DNA from: a virus
Length of the DNA: 22,799 nt
IMG/VR virus record: IMGVR_UViG_3300032562_002061
Location: 1-22,799 of that record
Strand: one strand, 5' to 3'
In this document: in pieces, positions 13,701-19,490 of the stretch
How positions within the stretch are numbered: the stretch's first letter is position 1
Layout: every line of letters starts with the position of its first letter
Translations under genes and position numbers: made by a program
Notes under the pieces: model-generated
The model's input: only the letters and a program-made list of their open reading frames with translations
Told to the model about the DNA's origin: nothing
The model's database searches: none

Positions 13701-15236
13701 GACCTCACCGAATCGCACGGCTCGCTTGAATCCTACTCCGTCGTCGATGAGGATCAGAACACCTATCCCTGCTATGTCGGGGGTGGTGCGACTACTCCGC
13801 TCTTCGTGCAGCAGCTCGCGATTGAAGCCCAGGGCGCCAGCTCCGCCGCCGGGCCATTTGCGAACGCGAACAACCTGGGAAACAGCATCCTTGTCGCCGT
13901 ATCCGTGTACCAGGGCAATCCGCTGGGCACAGTGAGCGTAGCCGATAGCAACGGGAACGCTTACATCCAAATCTGCAAGACGACCTTCCGCAACGACTTC
14001 GGAACAGACTCGGTCCTTTATGTTTTCTGCGCGTCTCTGATTAACGCGGGCGCCAACACCATCACCGCCAGTGTCACCGATGGCGCGGGAACCGGAGGCA
14101 CGCCCGAGGCCGTGATGTTTTGCGCCGCGGAGTTCTCCGACCTGGCCGCCGGCGCCTCGATCTTGCCAATTAACTTCGCGGTGAATTCCATCGATGGAAT
14201 CTCGTACCCCGTCGCGGATTTTCCGAGCGGAGCTTTTTCGGTTATCCAGGCGGGCGGGATCTACTTCGCCGCGGTCTACGACAAACAGAACGAGACCGAC
14301 GAATATGTGATCACGCCGGCTTTCGGCTGGCACCAGCGGGCCACCATCAACGGCTCTACCAACTCTGGCACGCTCGCGATTTTCGACGCGGCCTCGGGCG
14401 CGGCCTCCGCCCAGCAGATATTCGCCTCCACCGTGGCCGGCCACCCCGGCTCCGGAAGCAGCGCGGGCTTCCACATCGCGGCACTAAGCGTTAGCGCCGC
14501 GGAGACATCCTCGGGGATCCCTTACGAGCTGATGACATACGCGGTGGCGGATCTTACGTCGCCGAATCTGTATACACTAAAAGCCACCGGCGGTGGCACC
14601 AACCATCTGGACCGCGGCGTGGACGGAGCTCCGGCGCCGGGCGTGGGCGTGGCGCATGCGGTGGGGAATCGATTCGCGTTTGTGGGGCCGCCGTACCCGG
14701 GCATTTTCAAGATGGCTCTGGACCCGAGCTGGATCGGGCAAACGCTTTATTTCAAGTTCGCGGCATTCAACGCGTTCATCGGCAATGTCGAGGATCTCAC
14801 GGACTGCACGGTGTACGAGTACATGCCTACCGGGCTGCCCACCGGCGGGCCTGGCGGCGGCGGCACCAATCCGACCAGCTACACGACCAACCCGGCAAGC
14901 CCTCTCTCGAATCCGACGGCCACCACTATCGCGATGGCCCAGACCACCGTGCAATTCGCCTCGAATTCGGTGAACTACAACGCGCGGACTTTTACGATTC
15001 CGACGCCTTCGGTGCCGACCACCTACTATGTGACCATTACCGATCCGGGCTTCACGGGGGACACCGGATCGGAAACGAATCTGACGGCTATCTGCCAGAC
15101 CTCGGACGCGCTGGTGGGCGTGGCGGGCAACACATACATGGGTTCGATTGTCGCCTTGCCGGCGGGCGGGGGCACACAAGGCACACCTGGCGGTCTGCCT
15201 CAGACCGAATTTGTTCTGTTGATTAACGGCCAGTAA
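10794..15236 (+). CDS. Tail hub / host-specificity protein (phage-tail_3, GTA g15-like)
   Basis: A 1480-residue protein. The N-terminus (VALGTDVNSGSYGQTIPVGW, WMANLRQG, KKAKKSKAP) matches the opening of central tail-hub proteins of the phage-tail_3/gpJ type. Residues ~600-830 form the hub core (IIGDIIHKPSLQVVRNQCRA, QLYEAMDAWPVWSGFQLKSI). Two similar-looking beta-sandwich domains are inserted, at ~370-520 (NWLVVIAAG, ISDTAGNTWTPL, IWYANAKAHNTND) and ~1010-1190 (NSILVAVSV, VADSNGNAYIQ, LYVFCASLINAGANTI). They resemble concanavalin/CBM-like domains and are probable receptor- or glycan-binding modules. The C-terminus is a Gly/Thr/Pro-rich stalk. It follows the NlpC/P60 gene as in gene transfer agents. 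Confidence 0.8.
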   Translation: MIGGKPSSKVKPVALGTDVNSGSYGQTIPVGWGMTKGSVYLIWMANLRQGSGKKAKKSKAPPDYVANIDALVCTNPCMGILQMYVNQNQWLQLNFVENSQTFTSGSKPASVTVPDSKLLTVLAVTVTLPYNFNYNGSGSGNVTFDDYGGQGSATVNGSYEIPLWNAAWNGPDPVHASACRNAPYTYYWTPALGQTILTPFAALDAYSLGAYTINVYYSQIPNFNQVSTNNLQVTGGLNNSKSGADAPLGAMNAFFEPTLGDGSEFAGTDSTTGDPLDDEQVLYPHYAGMGSDAFAFGSTQTMPNCQVELQLPFGVNPSGDADFADMVEDCFYGATQAGIGNDVPQTPIQHGLNCGQLPGTVQQANYQFIQSIAPSPNTFAYPLPNVAGNWLVVIAAGQNSAPPSISDTAGNTWTPLFTGKNNIQIWYANAKAHNTNDQGTAVTITMDWFGEALAEIALLEIAGVDTLDATVIAAGTTASITTSGVQGTPMYMLAFADFTANTNAGTVPPATLWSYLLNPDTNPDAASEAMFRLQARIVSWPNTYTYVSPPVTQGITIINAGNVALLAFKCSQPPAYPPALGNIIGDIIHKPSLQVVRNQCRAAGLFGSLLLDSQSKGSDVIGQLYEAMDAWPVWSGFQLKSIARSEVSAVGNGAVYYAPTSTGPIVNLQESDFYVENEKDPPVTVTRKAQVDVPDILSVQLPNRESQYNDIVVSQPETGYVALFGPRKDSPKMMRMFQSPAVALMYLGIQIRLNNYVRNSYEFSLNAKQKLLEAGDLITIPLASTMPNSIAPGGAAPVPYVPIPLRLLSAEEDADHGIKCTAEPFIYGCYAPLPPVAATAQGGYVPQTGGNPGSVNPPVIFEPVPRLAGGGTQTELWLVVSGGKTIPGPPIVTPNYGGCFVYVSTDGGISYNPAQPLTSSGSVVGGPTPPASNAILGNGITGEVGNGGNIAYLEWPAADSPDTVNDLYLDLTESHGSLESYSVVDEDQNTYPCYVGGGATTPLFVQQLAIEAQGASSAAGPFANANNLGNSILVAVSVYQGNPLGTVSVADSNGNAYIQICKTTFRNDFGTDSVLYVFCASLINAGANTITASVTDGAGTGGTPEAVMFCAAEFSDLAAGASILPINFAVNSIDGISYPVADFPSGAFSVIQAGGIYFAAVYDKQNETDEYVITPAFGWHQRATINGSTNSGTLAIFDAASGAASAQQIFASTVAGHPGSGSSAGFHIAALSVSAAETSSGIPYELMTYAVADLTSPNLYTLKATGGGTNHLDRGVDGAPAPGVGVAHAVGNRFAFVGPPYPGIFKMALDPSWIGQTLYFKFAAFNAFIGNVEDLTDCTVYEYMPTGLPTGGPGGGGTNPTSYTTNPASPLSNPTATTIAMAQTTVQFASNSVNYNARTFTIPTPSVPTTYYVTITDPGFTGDTGSETNLTAICQTSDALVGVAGNTYMGSIVALPAGGGTQGTPGGLPQTEFVLLINGQ

Positions 15237-15237
15237 A

Positions 15238-15471
15238 TCACGCGCATCTGGACCGGGCGTGAAAGATAGGGAGCCGCGCGCCCTCAACCGCATGCTGCAC
15301 CTTTTTTCGTTCGATGCCTTCGCCGCACGCCGGACAGTCGAGCAAGCGATGGCACGGGCACTCGCAGCGCGCCTGGCGATTAGATGCGATGGTGCTCACG
15401 CGGTAGCAAACGCCCGCATCGCGCGCTACGCACGAACACCCCTGACGTAAGACGGCCTCGGCCCAAAGCAT
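15238..15471 (-). CDS. Antisense small gene G: Cys-rich zinc-finger-like protein
   Basis: A 77-residue protein starts at ATG 15471-15469. Cysteines cluster as GCSCVARDAGVC, CECPCHRLLDCPACGEGIER. The CPAC-type pairs suggest one or two zinc sites. The stop TGA (15240-15238) lies one base after the hub's TAA (15234-15236). The start lies 20 bases before the fibre gene's ATG, so it fills the 255-base gap. A TATACT hexamer is 8 nt upstream of the start, as for a leaderless transcript. A longer open frame reaches 15597, but its extra residues lie antisense to the fibre gene. Confidence 0.65.
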   Translation of the reverse strand: MLWAEAVLRQGCSCVARDAGVCYRVSTIASNRQARCECPCHRLLDCPACGEGIERKKVQHAVEGARLPIFHARSRCA

Positions 15472-15479
15472 CGCAATCA

Positions 15480-15487
15480 AGTATAAC
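15480..15487. promoter_or_regulatory. Putative divergent -10 element (AGTATAAC)
   Basis: The + strand reads TATAAC at 15482-15487, 4 nt before ATG 15492. The minus strand reads TATACT (from 15485 down to 15480), 8 nt before the ATG of gene G at 15471. One A/T core could serve both directions, as in reported symmetric bidirectional bacterial promoters. The + strand spacing is short. No clear -35 on either side. Confidence 0.3.
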
Positions 15488-15491
15488 TCGC

Positions 15492-16547
15492 ATGCCTTCC
15501 CCTCAACAGCAGGATTTGACGAACGCGACGCCGGCGGCCCCCTCGGGCTACCAGAATGTCTCGTGGCAGCACGACAGCTCTCTGCCGCGGAATGCATCCG
15601 CCAACGTGCCGATCACCGGCGGGGTAAACGTGCAGACCGGCGGCTATACGATCCTCACGACCGACTGCGGCGGGCTGATCGTACACAACAGCGGATCGGC
15701 CGGCACGTTCCTGCTTCCGGCGGCTCCGCCGTTCACGCAATTCTGCGTATTCATCGAGAATCAGGGCGCCGGCATCCTCACGCTTTCGCCCAACGGCCTG
15801 AACATCGATGGCGGGTCGAGCAGCATCACCCTCGCGCAGAATAACGGGGTATACGTTGCAACGGATGGAATCAACTACTTCAGCTCGCGAGGCGAATCCG
15901 TTGCACCAACCACGATTACCCTGGAAACTAACAGCGTAAACAACAGCTCGCAAACCGTGCTCAATCTGGAGTCTGGGAGTGGAATCACGGTGGCGAATCC
16001 CAGCGGAGGAAACGTCACCATCACATACAATGGCGGCGGGATTTCAGGCGGTGGCTCGCCGAACATCGCGCCAATCGGTGGTCCCACTGCCACGAACAAT
16101 AATTGGTCGAACTTCACCCTCGCCGGGTATTTCCCGGCGGGTCTGATCATCGCCGCGGCGAACACCTGGAAGATTGTAATCTCAAATGTCAGCGCCTCAT
16201 CCGTTGGACACGTGGCGGCATTCGTAGTGCGCCGCACGTTGCCGGGGAGTCCCACCTATATCGATTCCACGACGATCAAAGTGTCGGGGGCCAGCGCCTA
16301 CAATTTCCCGGTTGGCCAGCTCACGAGCGATGTAATCTCGCTGGCCGTCGACGCGGCGCACGATTACTGGTTCCTTTGCTACTTCGACTCGACCGCTGGA
16401 AATACCGCGCTGGTGATTCCTGCCGGAGTCACGCCCTACGCTTGCTATTACAACACCGGAAACAAAACGGCGGACGCCAACACTGCGGGTGTGCTTGCAA
16501 ATCAGCGCGCCGGGCAATTGTACGTTCAGTGGCCGTGGGTAAGTTAG
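15492..16547 (+). CDS. Tail fibre / appendage protein
   Basis: A 351-residue protein. ATG 15492 is chosen because the frame upstream is antisense to gene G. Residues ~40-130 carry a motif seen in many phage appendage proteins: YTILTTDCGGLIVHNSGSAG, TFLLPAAPPFTQFCVFIENQ and GILTLSPNGLNIDGG, then NNGVYVATDGINYFSSRG. The rest is Asn/Ser/Thr/Gly-rich beta structure with a Gly-rich hinge (GGGISGGGSPN) and a C-terminal beta domain ending in WPWVS. It is the last structural gene before the promoter of the cargo gene, and is probably a distal fibre or hub decoration. Receptor binding is inferred from position and composition. Confidence 0.6.
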   Translation: MPSPQQQDLTNATPAAPSGYQNVSWQHDSSLPRNASANVPITGGVNVQTGGYTILTTDCGGLIVHNSGSAGTFLLPAAPPFTQFCVFIENQGAGILTLSPNGLNIDGGSSSITLAQNNGVYVATDGINYFSSRGESVAPTTITLETNSVNNSSQTVLNLESGSGITVANPSGGNVTITYNGGGISGGGSPNIAPIGGPTATNNNWSNFTLAGYFPAGLIIAAANTWKIVISNVSASSVGHVAAFVVRRTLPGSPTYIDSTTIKVSGASAYNFPVGQLTSDVISLAVDAAHDYWFLCYFDSTAGNTALVIPAGVTPYACYYNTGNKTADANTAGVLANQRAGQLYVQWPWVS

Positions 16548-16552
16548 ACAGC

Positions 16553-16583
16553 TTGACACCCGCCCCACGCGCCGTGCTATCGT
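16553..16583 (+). promoter_or_regulatory. Sigma70-like promoter for the cargo gene
   Basis: A perfect -35 TTGACA (16553-16558) is followed after 19 bases by TATCGT (16578-16583), a 4/6 -10. An alternative hexamer CTATCG gives 18 bp. It begins 5 bases after the fibre gene's stop. The next ATG is 110 bases downstream, leaving a ~100-base leader that carries the palindrome at 16643-16660. The only consensus -35 noticed in the late arm. Confidence 0.6.
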
Positions 16584-16642
16584 CTTTTCTGTCGCCCGCG
16601 GAGTGGGGAGACTTTGCGGGTCAAATCGCTTTCCGCCCTTGC

Positions 16643-16660
16643 TTCCCGTGTACACGGGAA
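16643..16660. promoter_or_regulatory. Perfect 18-bp palindrome in cargo-gene leader (operator candidate)
   Basis: TTCCCGTGTACACGGGAA is perfectly self-complementary. It lies between the sigma70-like promoter and ATG 16693, at about +53 to +70 from a start near 16590. Such a site suits a dimeric repressor blocking elongation, or an RNA hairpin. It is followed by no T-run, so a terminator role is unlikely. A second, imperfect pair (CCCGC...GCGGG) precedes it at 16600-16620. Confidence 0.5.
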
Positions 16661-16692
16661 CGCTTCAGCCTCTTAGTCTCTGAACCCACCTT

Positions 16693-17400
16693 ATGAAAAT
16701 CATTGCGCTTGTGATGTCTCTCGTGAGTATGCATTGGTGTATACAACTGGCGGCCCAGACAGTGCCCCTCGGCCCCGTCGTCAACATCGATATCCCGAGC
16801 ATCAATCAGATTCACGGCTGGGCCGTCAGCTCGGTAGCGATCGCGCGCGTGGCTCTTACCGTCGATGGCGTTGCCGTCGCCACCGTTCCAGTCCCGCGCG
16901 GCGACGTCTGCAAGGCCTACGCCGCGCCGGGCTGCCCCTACGTGGGATGGGAAGCCCCGTGGCTGCCCACGTTCAACGTGGCGCACGTAATGACGATTAC
17001 GGCCACGGACGCGAACGGACGCGCGGCTTCGCAGTCGCTTGCATGGGGATGGGGGAGTATCGCGGGCGCGCCAGGCGCGCAAGGTATACAAGGTATACAA
17101 GGACCGCCAGGCGCGGCCGGTTCTCCCGGAGGCGGGACGGGCGGCGTGTATACAATCAACTGCCCGAACGAGTGGCTTTTGGAGACGCTGACATTCGCCG
17201 GCGGATCCGCGTGGAATTTCGCGGGGGTAGTGAATGGCTCGGCGGTGGATGTGCGGGTGAACGGCGCGACGCTGCCTACCGTGTGCTACGGGGTATCGCG
17301 GGTTTCAACGACCGGACCGGATGCGATTGTGTTCGTCGTGGCGCTGGGCTGCCCCGCCGTTCCATCCGCTGGCGCGGATGTGGAAGCGTTCCACTTCTAG
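16693..17400 (+). CDS. Secreted/exported cargo ('moron') protein: Ig-like plus collagen-like repeats
   Basis: A 235-residue protein. Residues 1-22 are a signal peptide (basic K2, hydrophobic core IIALVMSLVSMHW, end LAAQ). Residues ~25-118 resemble an Ig-like domain with DVCKAYAAPGCPYVGW at 71-86, a signature I associate with Acidobacteriota secreted proteins. Residues 125-151 are a collagen-like stretch with seven Gly-X-Y triplets (GAPGAQGIQGIQGPP). A C-terminal beta domain (152-235) has two cysteines. Collagen-like segments usually trimerise. It has its own promoter and leader palindrome, unlike the structural genes. Signal peptide and promoter suggest expression as a cell-surface or secreted factor in lysogens (inference). 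No Shine-Dalgarno is visible. Its TAG shares CTAG with the convergent operon. Confidence 0.7.
   Translation: MKIIALVMSLVSMHWCIQLAAQTVPLGPVVNIDIPSINQIHGWAVSSVAIARVALTVDGVAVATVPVPRGDVCKAYAAPGCPYVGWEAPWLPTFNVAHVMTITATDANGRAASQSLAWGWGSIAGAPGAQGIQGIQGPPGAAGSPGGGTGGVYTINCPNEWLLETLTFAGGSAWNFAGVVNGSAVDVRVNGATLPTVCYGVSRVSTTGPDAIVFVVALGCPAVPSAGADVEAFHF
17082..17099 (+). repeat. Tandem 9-bp repeat with GTATAC
   Basis: The 9-mer AGGTATACA is present twice head-to-tail (17082-17090, 17091-17099), encoding GIQGIQ in the collagen-like stretch. Each copy contains the GTATAC palindrome. It could be a simple coding repeat, or a site for a factor recognising GTATAC. Confidence 0.6.
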
Positions 17401-17642
17401 CCTTCGCGCGGCTTCGCTCTGCGCCGCGCTTGGGCGCGTTTCTGCTGGCGATCTACGGCCGCCCGCCGGCAATCCGGGCAACGAAAGTTGCGCGTCCGGA
17501 CGCTGGTCTCGATCTGCACGTGGCAGTCGGTACACTCGCGCGCGAAAGTCTCGCGGGCAGCTTCGGCGACGGTAGGCACGCCGCCGGGGCGCGCCGTCGA
17601 AGGGGGAAACAGGAATTCGCGGATGGGGCGTTGCGCTTTCAT
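17397..17642 (-). CDS. Small zinc-binding-like protein, last gene of minus operon
   Basis: An 81-residue protein, coupled by ATGA to the upstream gene at 17639. It has CTDC and FRCPDCRR separated by ~14 residues, forming a CxxC-x14-CxxC zinc ribbon, followed by a basic Arg/Lys/Gln-rich tail (DRQQKRAQARRRAKPRE). This suggests nucleic-acid contact. Its TAG (17399-17397) shares CTAG with the convergent stop of the cargo gene, so no room remains for a terminator between the operons. Confidence 0.7.
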   Translation of the reverse strand: MKAQRPIREFLFPPSTARPGGVPTVAEAARETFARECTDCHVQIETSVRTRNFRCPDCRRAAVDRQQKRAQARRRAKPREG

Positions 17643-17911
17643 GTGATTCGCCGCGGCTCAACCATCATCGACGGATCGTTGCCGAAGCGAAAGAATCGAT
17701 CTTTCAGCGGCGCGTCGATAAACTCGACCTCGATCATGTGCGGCGGCTGCGGATCGACATCGATGCCTAGAAGCGCGCTATGCATTGCGACCAGCTCGTC
17801 CATCGCCAACCCCAGAACATCATTGTCATCCACGAGACTGTCGGGAAGGTCCTCGCGATCCTCGAACACCAGCGCGCCGCGTAGCCAGCCGCGAAATATG
17901 ACGCGGGTCAT
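17639..17911 (-). CDS. Hypothetical acidic small protein
   Basis: A 90-residue protein, ATG 17911, overlapping the stop of its upstream neighbour and the start of its downstream one by ATGA. It contains VFEDREDLPDSLVDD, PPHMIEVEFIDAPLKDRFFR, FGNDPSMMVEPRRIT. The latter pattern looks like a small conserved phage domain but I do not recognise a name. No membrane segment or catalytic motif. Predicted cytoplasmic. Confidence 0.65.
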   Translation of the reverse strand: MTRVIFRGWLRGALVFEDREDLPDSLVDDNDVLGLAMDELVAMHSALLGIDVDPQPPHMIEVEFIDAPLKDRFFRFGNDPSMMVEPRRIT

Positions 17912-18192
17912 TCGCTTTCCTCCGCGAGCCGGGCAATGCGATCAATTTCGCTGTGGCGCACGCATACCTTTTCTCCGGTGCAAGCGCACACGCGCGGGAA
18001 GCGCCGCAGGTAGCAGCCGGCCACCGGGCGCTGCGTTTCCGTCGCCAGATACTCCCGCAATCGCTCCAGCCATTCGCGCTCCCAGCGATCCTCCGCGCCG
18101 TGGCGCCTTTCCCAGCGCGCGATCAGCACCATCTGCGCGTAGGCGCGCGCCCGCCAGCCACGCGCCATGCTGCGCCGTAGCTCGGCTCTCAT
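17908..18192 (-). CDS. Hypothetical Trp/Arg-rich protein with C-terminal Cys cluster
   Basis: A 94-residue protein, coupled by ATGA at both ends. The N-terminal ~60 residues are a basic, Trp/Arg-rich helix (RGWRARAYAQMVLIARWERR, EREWLERLREYLATE). The end has GCYLRRFPRVCACTGEKVC, then VRHSEIDRIARL, a possible metal site of C-C-x-C-x4-C-x2-H type. The function is unknown. It could be a small nucleic-acid-associated factor (inference). Confidence 0.6.
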   Translation of the reverse strand: MRAELRRSMARGWRARAYAQMVLIARWERRHGAEDRWEREWLERLREYLATETQRPVAGCYLRRFPRVCACTGEKVCVRHSEIDRIARLAEESE

Positions 18193-18425
18193 TGGTTTGG
18201 CCTCGGCTGGCTTCGCGGGCGATCATCGTCCGGCGCGCGCCGCACGAGCACAGCTTTCTCGACGACGAACTCGTAGGGTAGCCACCACCGCGCGCGGCTC
18301 CCGCGTGTCCTCGCGAATGTGACCCTGCCATCTTTCGTCTCGACCACATAGCAGTCGCATGTCCCTCCGCCGTGAAGAGGGATGCGAAGCAGCGCACCGG
18401 AATAGATCTCGCGCGAGTCCATCAT
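18189..18425 (-). CDS. Hypothetical small beta-rich protein
   Basis: A 78-residue protein starting at ATG 18425, which overlaps the stop of the 54-residue gene upstream (ATGA). GGGAGG lies 5 nt before it. The sequence MMDSREIYSGALLRIPLHGG, DCYVVETKDGRVTFARTR, WWLPYEFVVEKAVLVRRAP looks like a small SH3-like barrel with a Pro/Arg-rich tail. No known family. Conservative start choice: a longer frame reaches 18470 but would run through the upstream gene. Confidence 0.6.
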   Translation of the reverse strand: MMDSREIYSGALLRIPLHGGGTCDCYVVETKDGRVTFARTRGSRARWWLPYEFVVEKAVLVRRAPDDDRPRSQPRPNQ

Positions 18426-18586
18426 CGCCGCCTCCCGTGAATCAGCGTGAACGCGAACGCACGCAGCCACTCCGCGGCCGTGCGCTTGCCGCCCATCGCG
18501 CAGCTTTTCGGCGATCCGATCGCGACGGCCAGCGCGAGCGCGAGCGCGGCAATTGCGGCTGGCATCACACTCCCAGCATCCATCAT
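18422..18586 (-). CDS. 54-residue membrane or secreted small protein
   Basis: ATG 18586 overlaps the stop of the nuclease gene (ATGA), and its TGA overlaps the next ATG. The translation is MMDAGSVMPAAIAALALALA, VAIGSPKSCAMGGKRTAAEW, LRAFAFTLIHGRRR. Residues 9-23 are an Ala/Leu hydrophobic helix, then GSPKSC and a basic amphipathic end. Exact ATGA coupling on both sides makes it a likely real gene. It may be a signal-anchor membrane peptide. Family unknown. Confidence 0.55.
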   Translation of the reverse strand: MMDAGSVMPAAIAALALALAVAIGSPKSCAMGGKRTAAEWLRAFAFTLIHGRRR

Positions 18587-19476
18587 TCCGCTTTCCCCTG
18601 CTTCACCCGCCCCCCAAACTCGTCCTCACACTCAGCCCAGAAGTTGCAATACTTCCGGCTGCACAGATTACTCCCCCGATTCGGAAGCACCATCCCATCG
18701 CGCATCGCCTGCTGCACGCGCGGGTATACACGCTCCGTCATCAGCCGGTCCGCCGCGGAAACAGTGTAGCTCATAGTCACAATCGACGGCGTCTTGGTGC
18801 AGACGGCCGTATCGATCCGCGCCTCGCCCGAGGCCTGCGGCAGGAGCTGCGAATACGTCGCGATCTGAAACCCATACGACGCGGCCACACCCGCGGGCTT
18901 GCGCGCCGCGGATTTCAAGTCGATGATCCGGCCGCTGGTGTCGAGCAGGTCCACGATGCCGTGGATCTCGACGCCGCCGATGCGGCCGGCCACCGGCAGC
19001 TCGACGCCGGCCGGATCGATCTTCGGCGCTACCTCGCCCAGATAGCGTGCGGTGATGGCGGCCGCCTGGTCGCGCAGCGCGTCGACGTCGTCGCCCGCGA
19101 CGAACAGCGCGCCGTCGCACTCCGACTCCCACGCGAGCGCGAACGGCTGATCGAGATCCGCGAACGTGGGCGCGTCGCCGGCGAGCCGTGCGCGGTAATA
19201 CATCTCGACCACCTGGTGCATCACCCGGCCGCGAATCAGCGCGGCGCCGGGCGGGTCGGGCAGATTAAGGCCGGTCGAGTACCACCATTTTGCGCTGCAA
19301 TCGAGGTACGTGCGCACCTGGGACGGCGAGAGAACCTCGGCGACCGCGTCCGCGATACCTCCGGAGGCCTCCGGACGCGCTGGCGGGCAGCCAGGCGCTG
19401 CGGTTGCGGTGTTTTTGCGCGGTTGGCGAACGGCGGGGGCGCATGCGCGCCCCCTTGTCTTCGTTTGGCGGATCAT
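18583..19476 (-). CDS. RecB/Cas4-like PD-(D/E)XK nuclease with Fe-S cluster
   Basis: A 297-residue protein starting at ATG 19476, with GGAGG 8 nt upstream and overlapping the upstream stop (ATGA). After an Ala/Pro/Arg-rich N-terminus (1-45) it reads LSPSQVRTYLDCSAKWWY (Cys60), GRVMHQVVEMYY (His87), HGIVDLLDTSGRIIDLKSAA (Asp176, Asp186-Leu-Lys188) and QIATYSQ (Gln204). That is the His-Asp-DxK-QxxxY array of the RecB/Cas4/AddB nuclease clade. C272-x4-C277-x5-C283 with Cys60 form the four-Cys Fe-S site of Cas4/AddB. It is likely a phage recombination exonuclease. The basic N-terminal extension is atypical. Confidence 0.85.
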   Translation of the reverse strand: MIRQTKTRGRACAPAVRQPRKNTATAAPGCPPARPEASGGIADAVAEVLSPSQVRTYLDCSAKWWYSTGLNLPDPPGAALIRGRVMHQVVEMYYRARLAGDAPTFADLDQPFALAWESECDGALFVAGDDVDALRDQAAAITARYLGEVAPKIDPAGVELPVAGRIGGVEIHGIVDLLDTSGRIIDLKSAARKPAGVAASYGFQIATYSQLLPQASGEARIDTAVCTKTPSIVTMSYTVSAADRLMTERVYPRVQQAMRDGMVLPNRGSNLCSRKYCNFWAECEDEFGGRVKQGKAE

Positions 19477-19490
19477 TGCGGAGGCCTCCG
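19362..19490. repeat. Repeated 12-bp palindrome CGGAGGCCTCCG
   Basis: The palindrome occurs at 19362-19373 (within a 16-bp one, TCCGGAGGCCTCCGGA, 19360-19375) and 19479-19490. The copies are 117 bp apart, exactly 39 codons. The second carries the GGAGG Shine-Dalgarno of the nuclease. The enclosed segment encodes the atypical N-terminal extension. This could be an in-frame insertion or duplication by microhomology, or an autoregulatory site pair. Confidence 0.5.

Noticed and set aside
13206-14474. 422-residue minus-strand open frame
   Set aside because: It is antisense to the tail hub's second half, Arg/Val/Gly-rich with no motif, and overlaps a gene with clear protein-level logic.
15380-15493. 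37-residue minus-strand frame sharing CATG with the fibre start
   Set aside because: MRVILDCDALGRGRL is open but competes with gene G in another frame, whose Cys pattern and promoter spacing are far better.
16734-18281. 515-residue + strand open frame
   Set aside because: It runs out of frame through the cargo gene and antisense to three coupled minus-strand genes. Arg/Ser/Pro-rich low-complexity translation.
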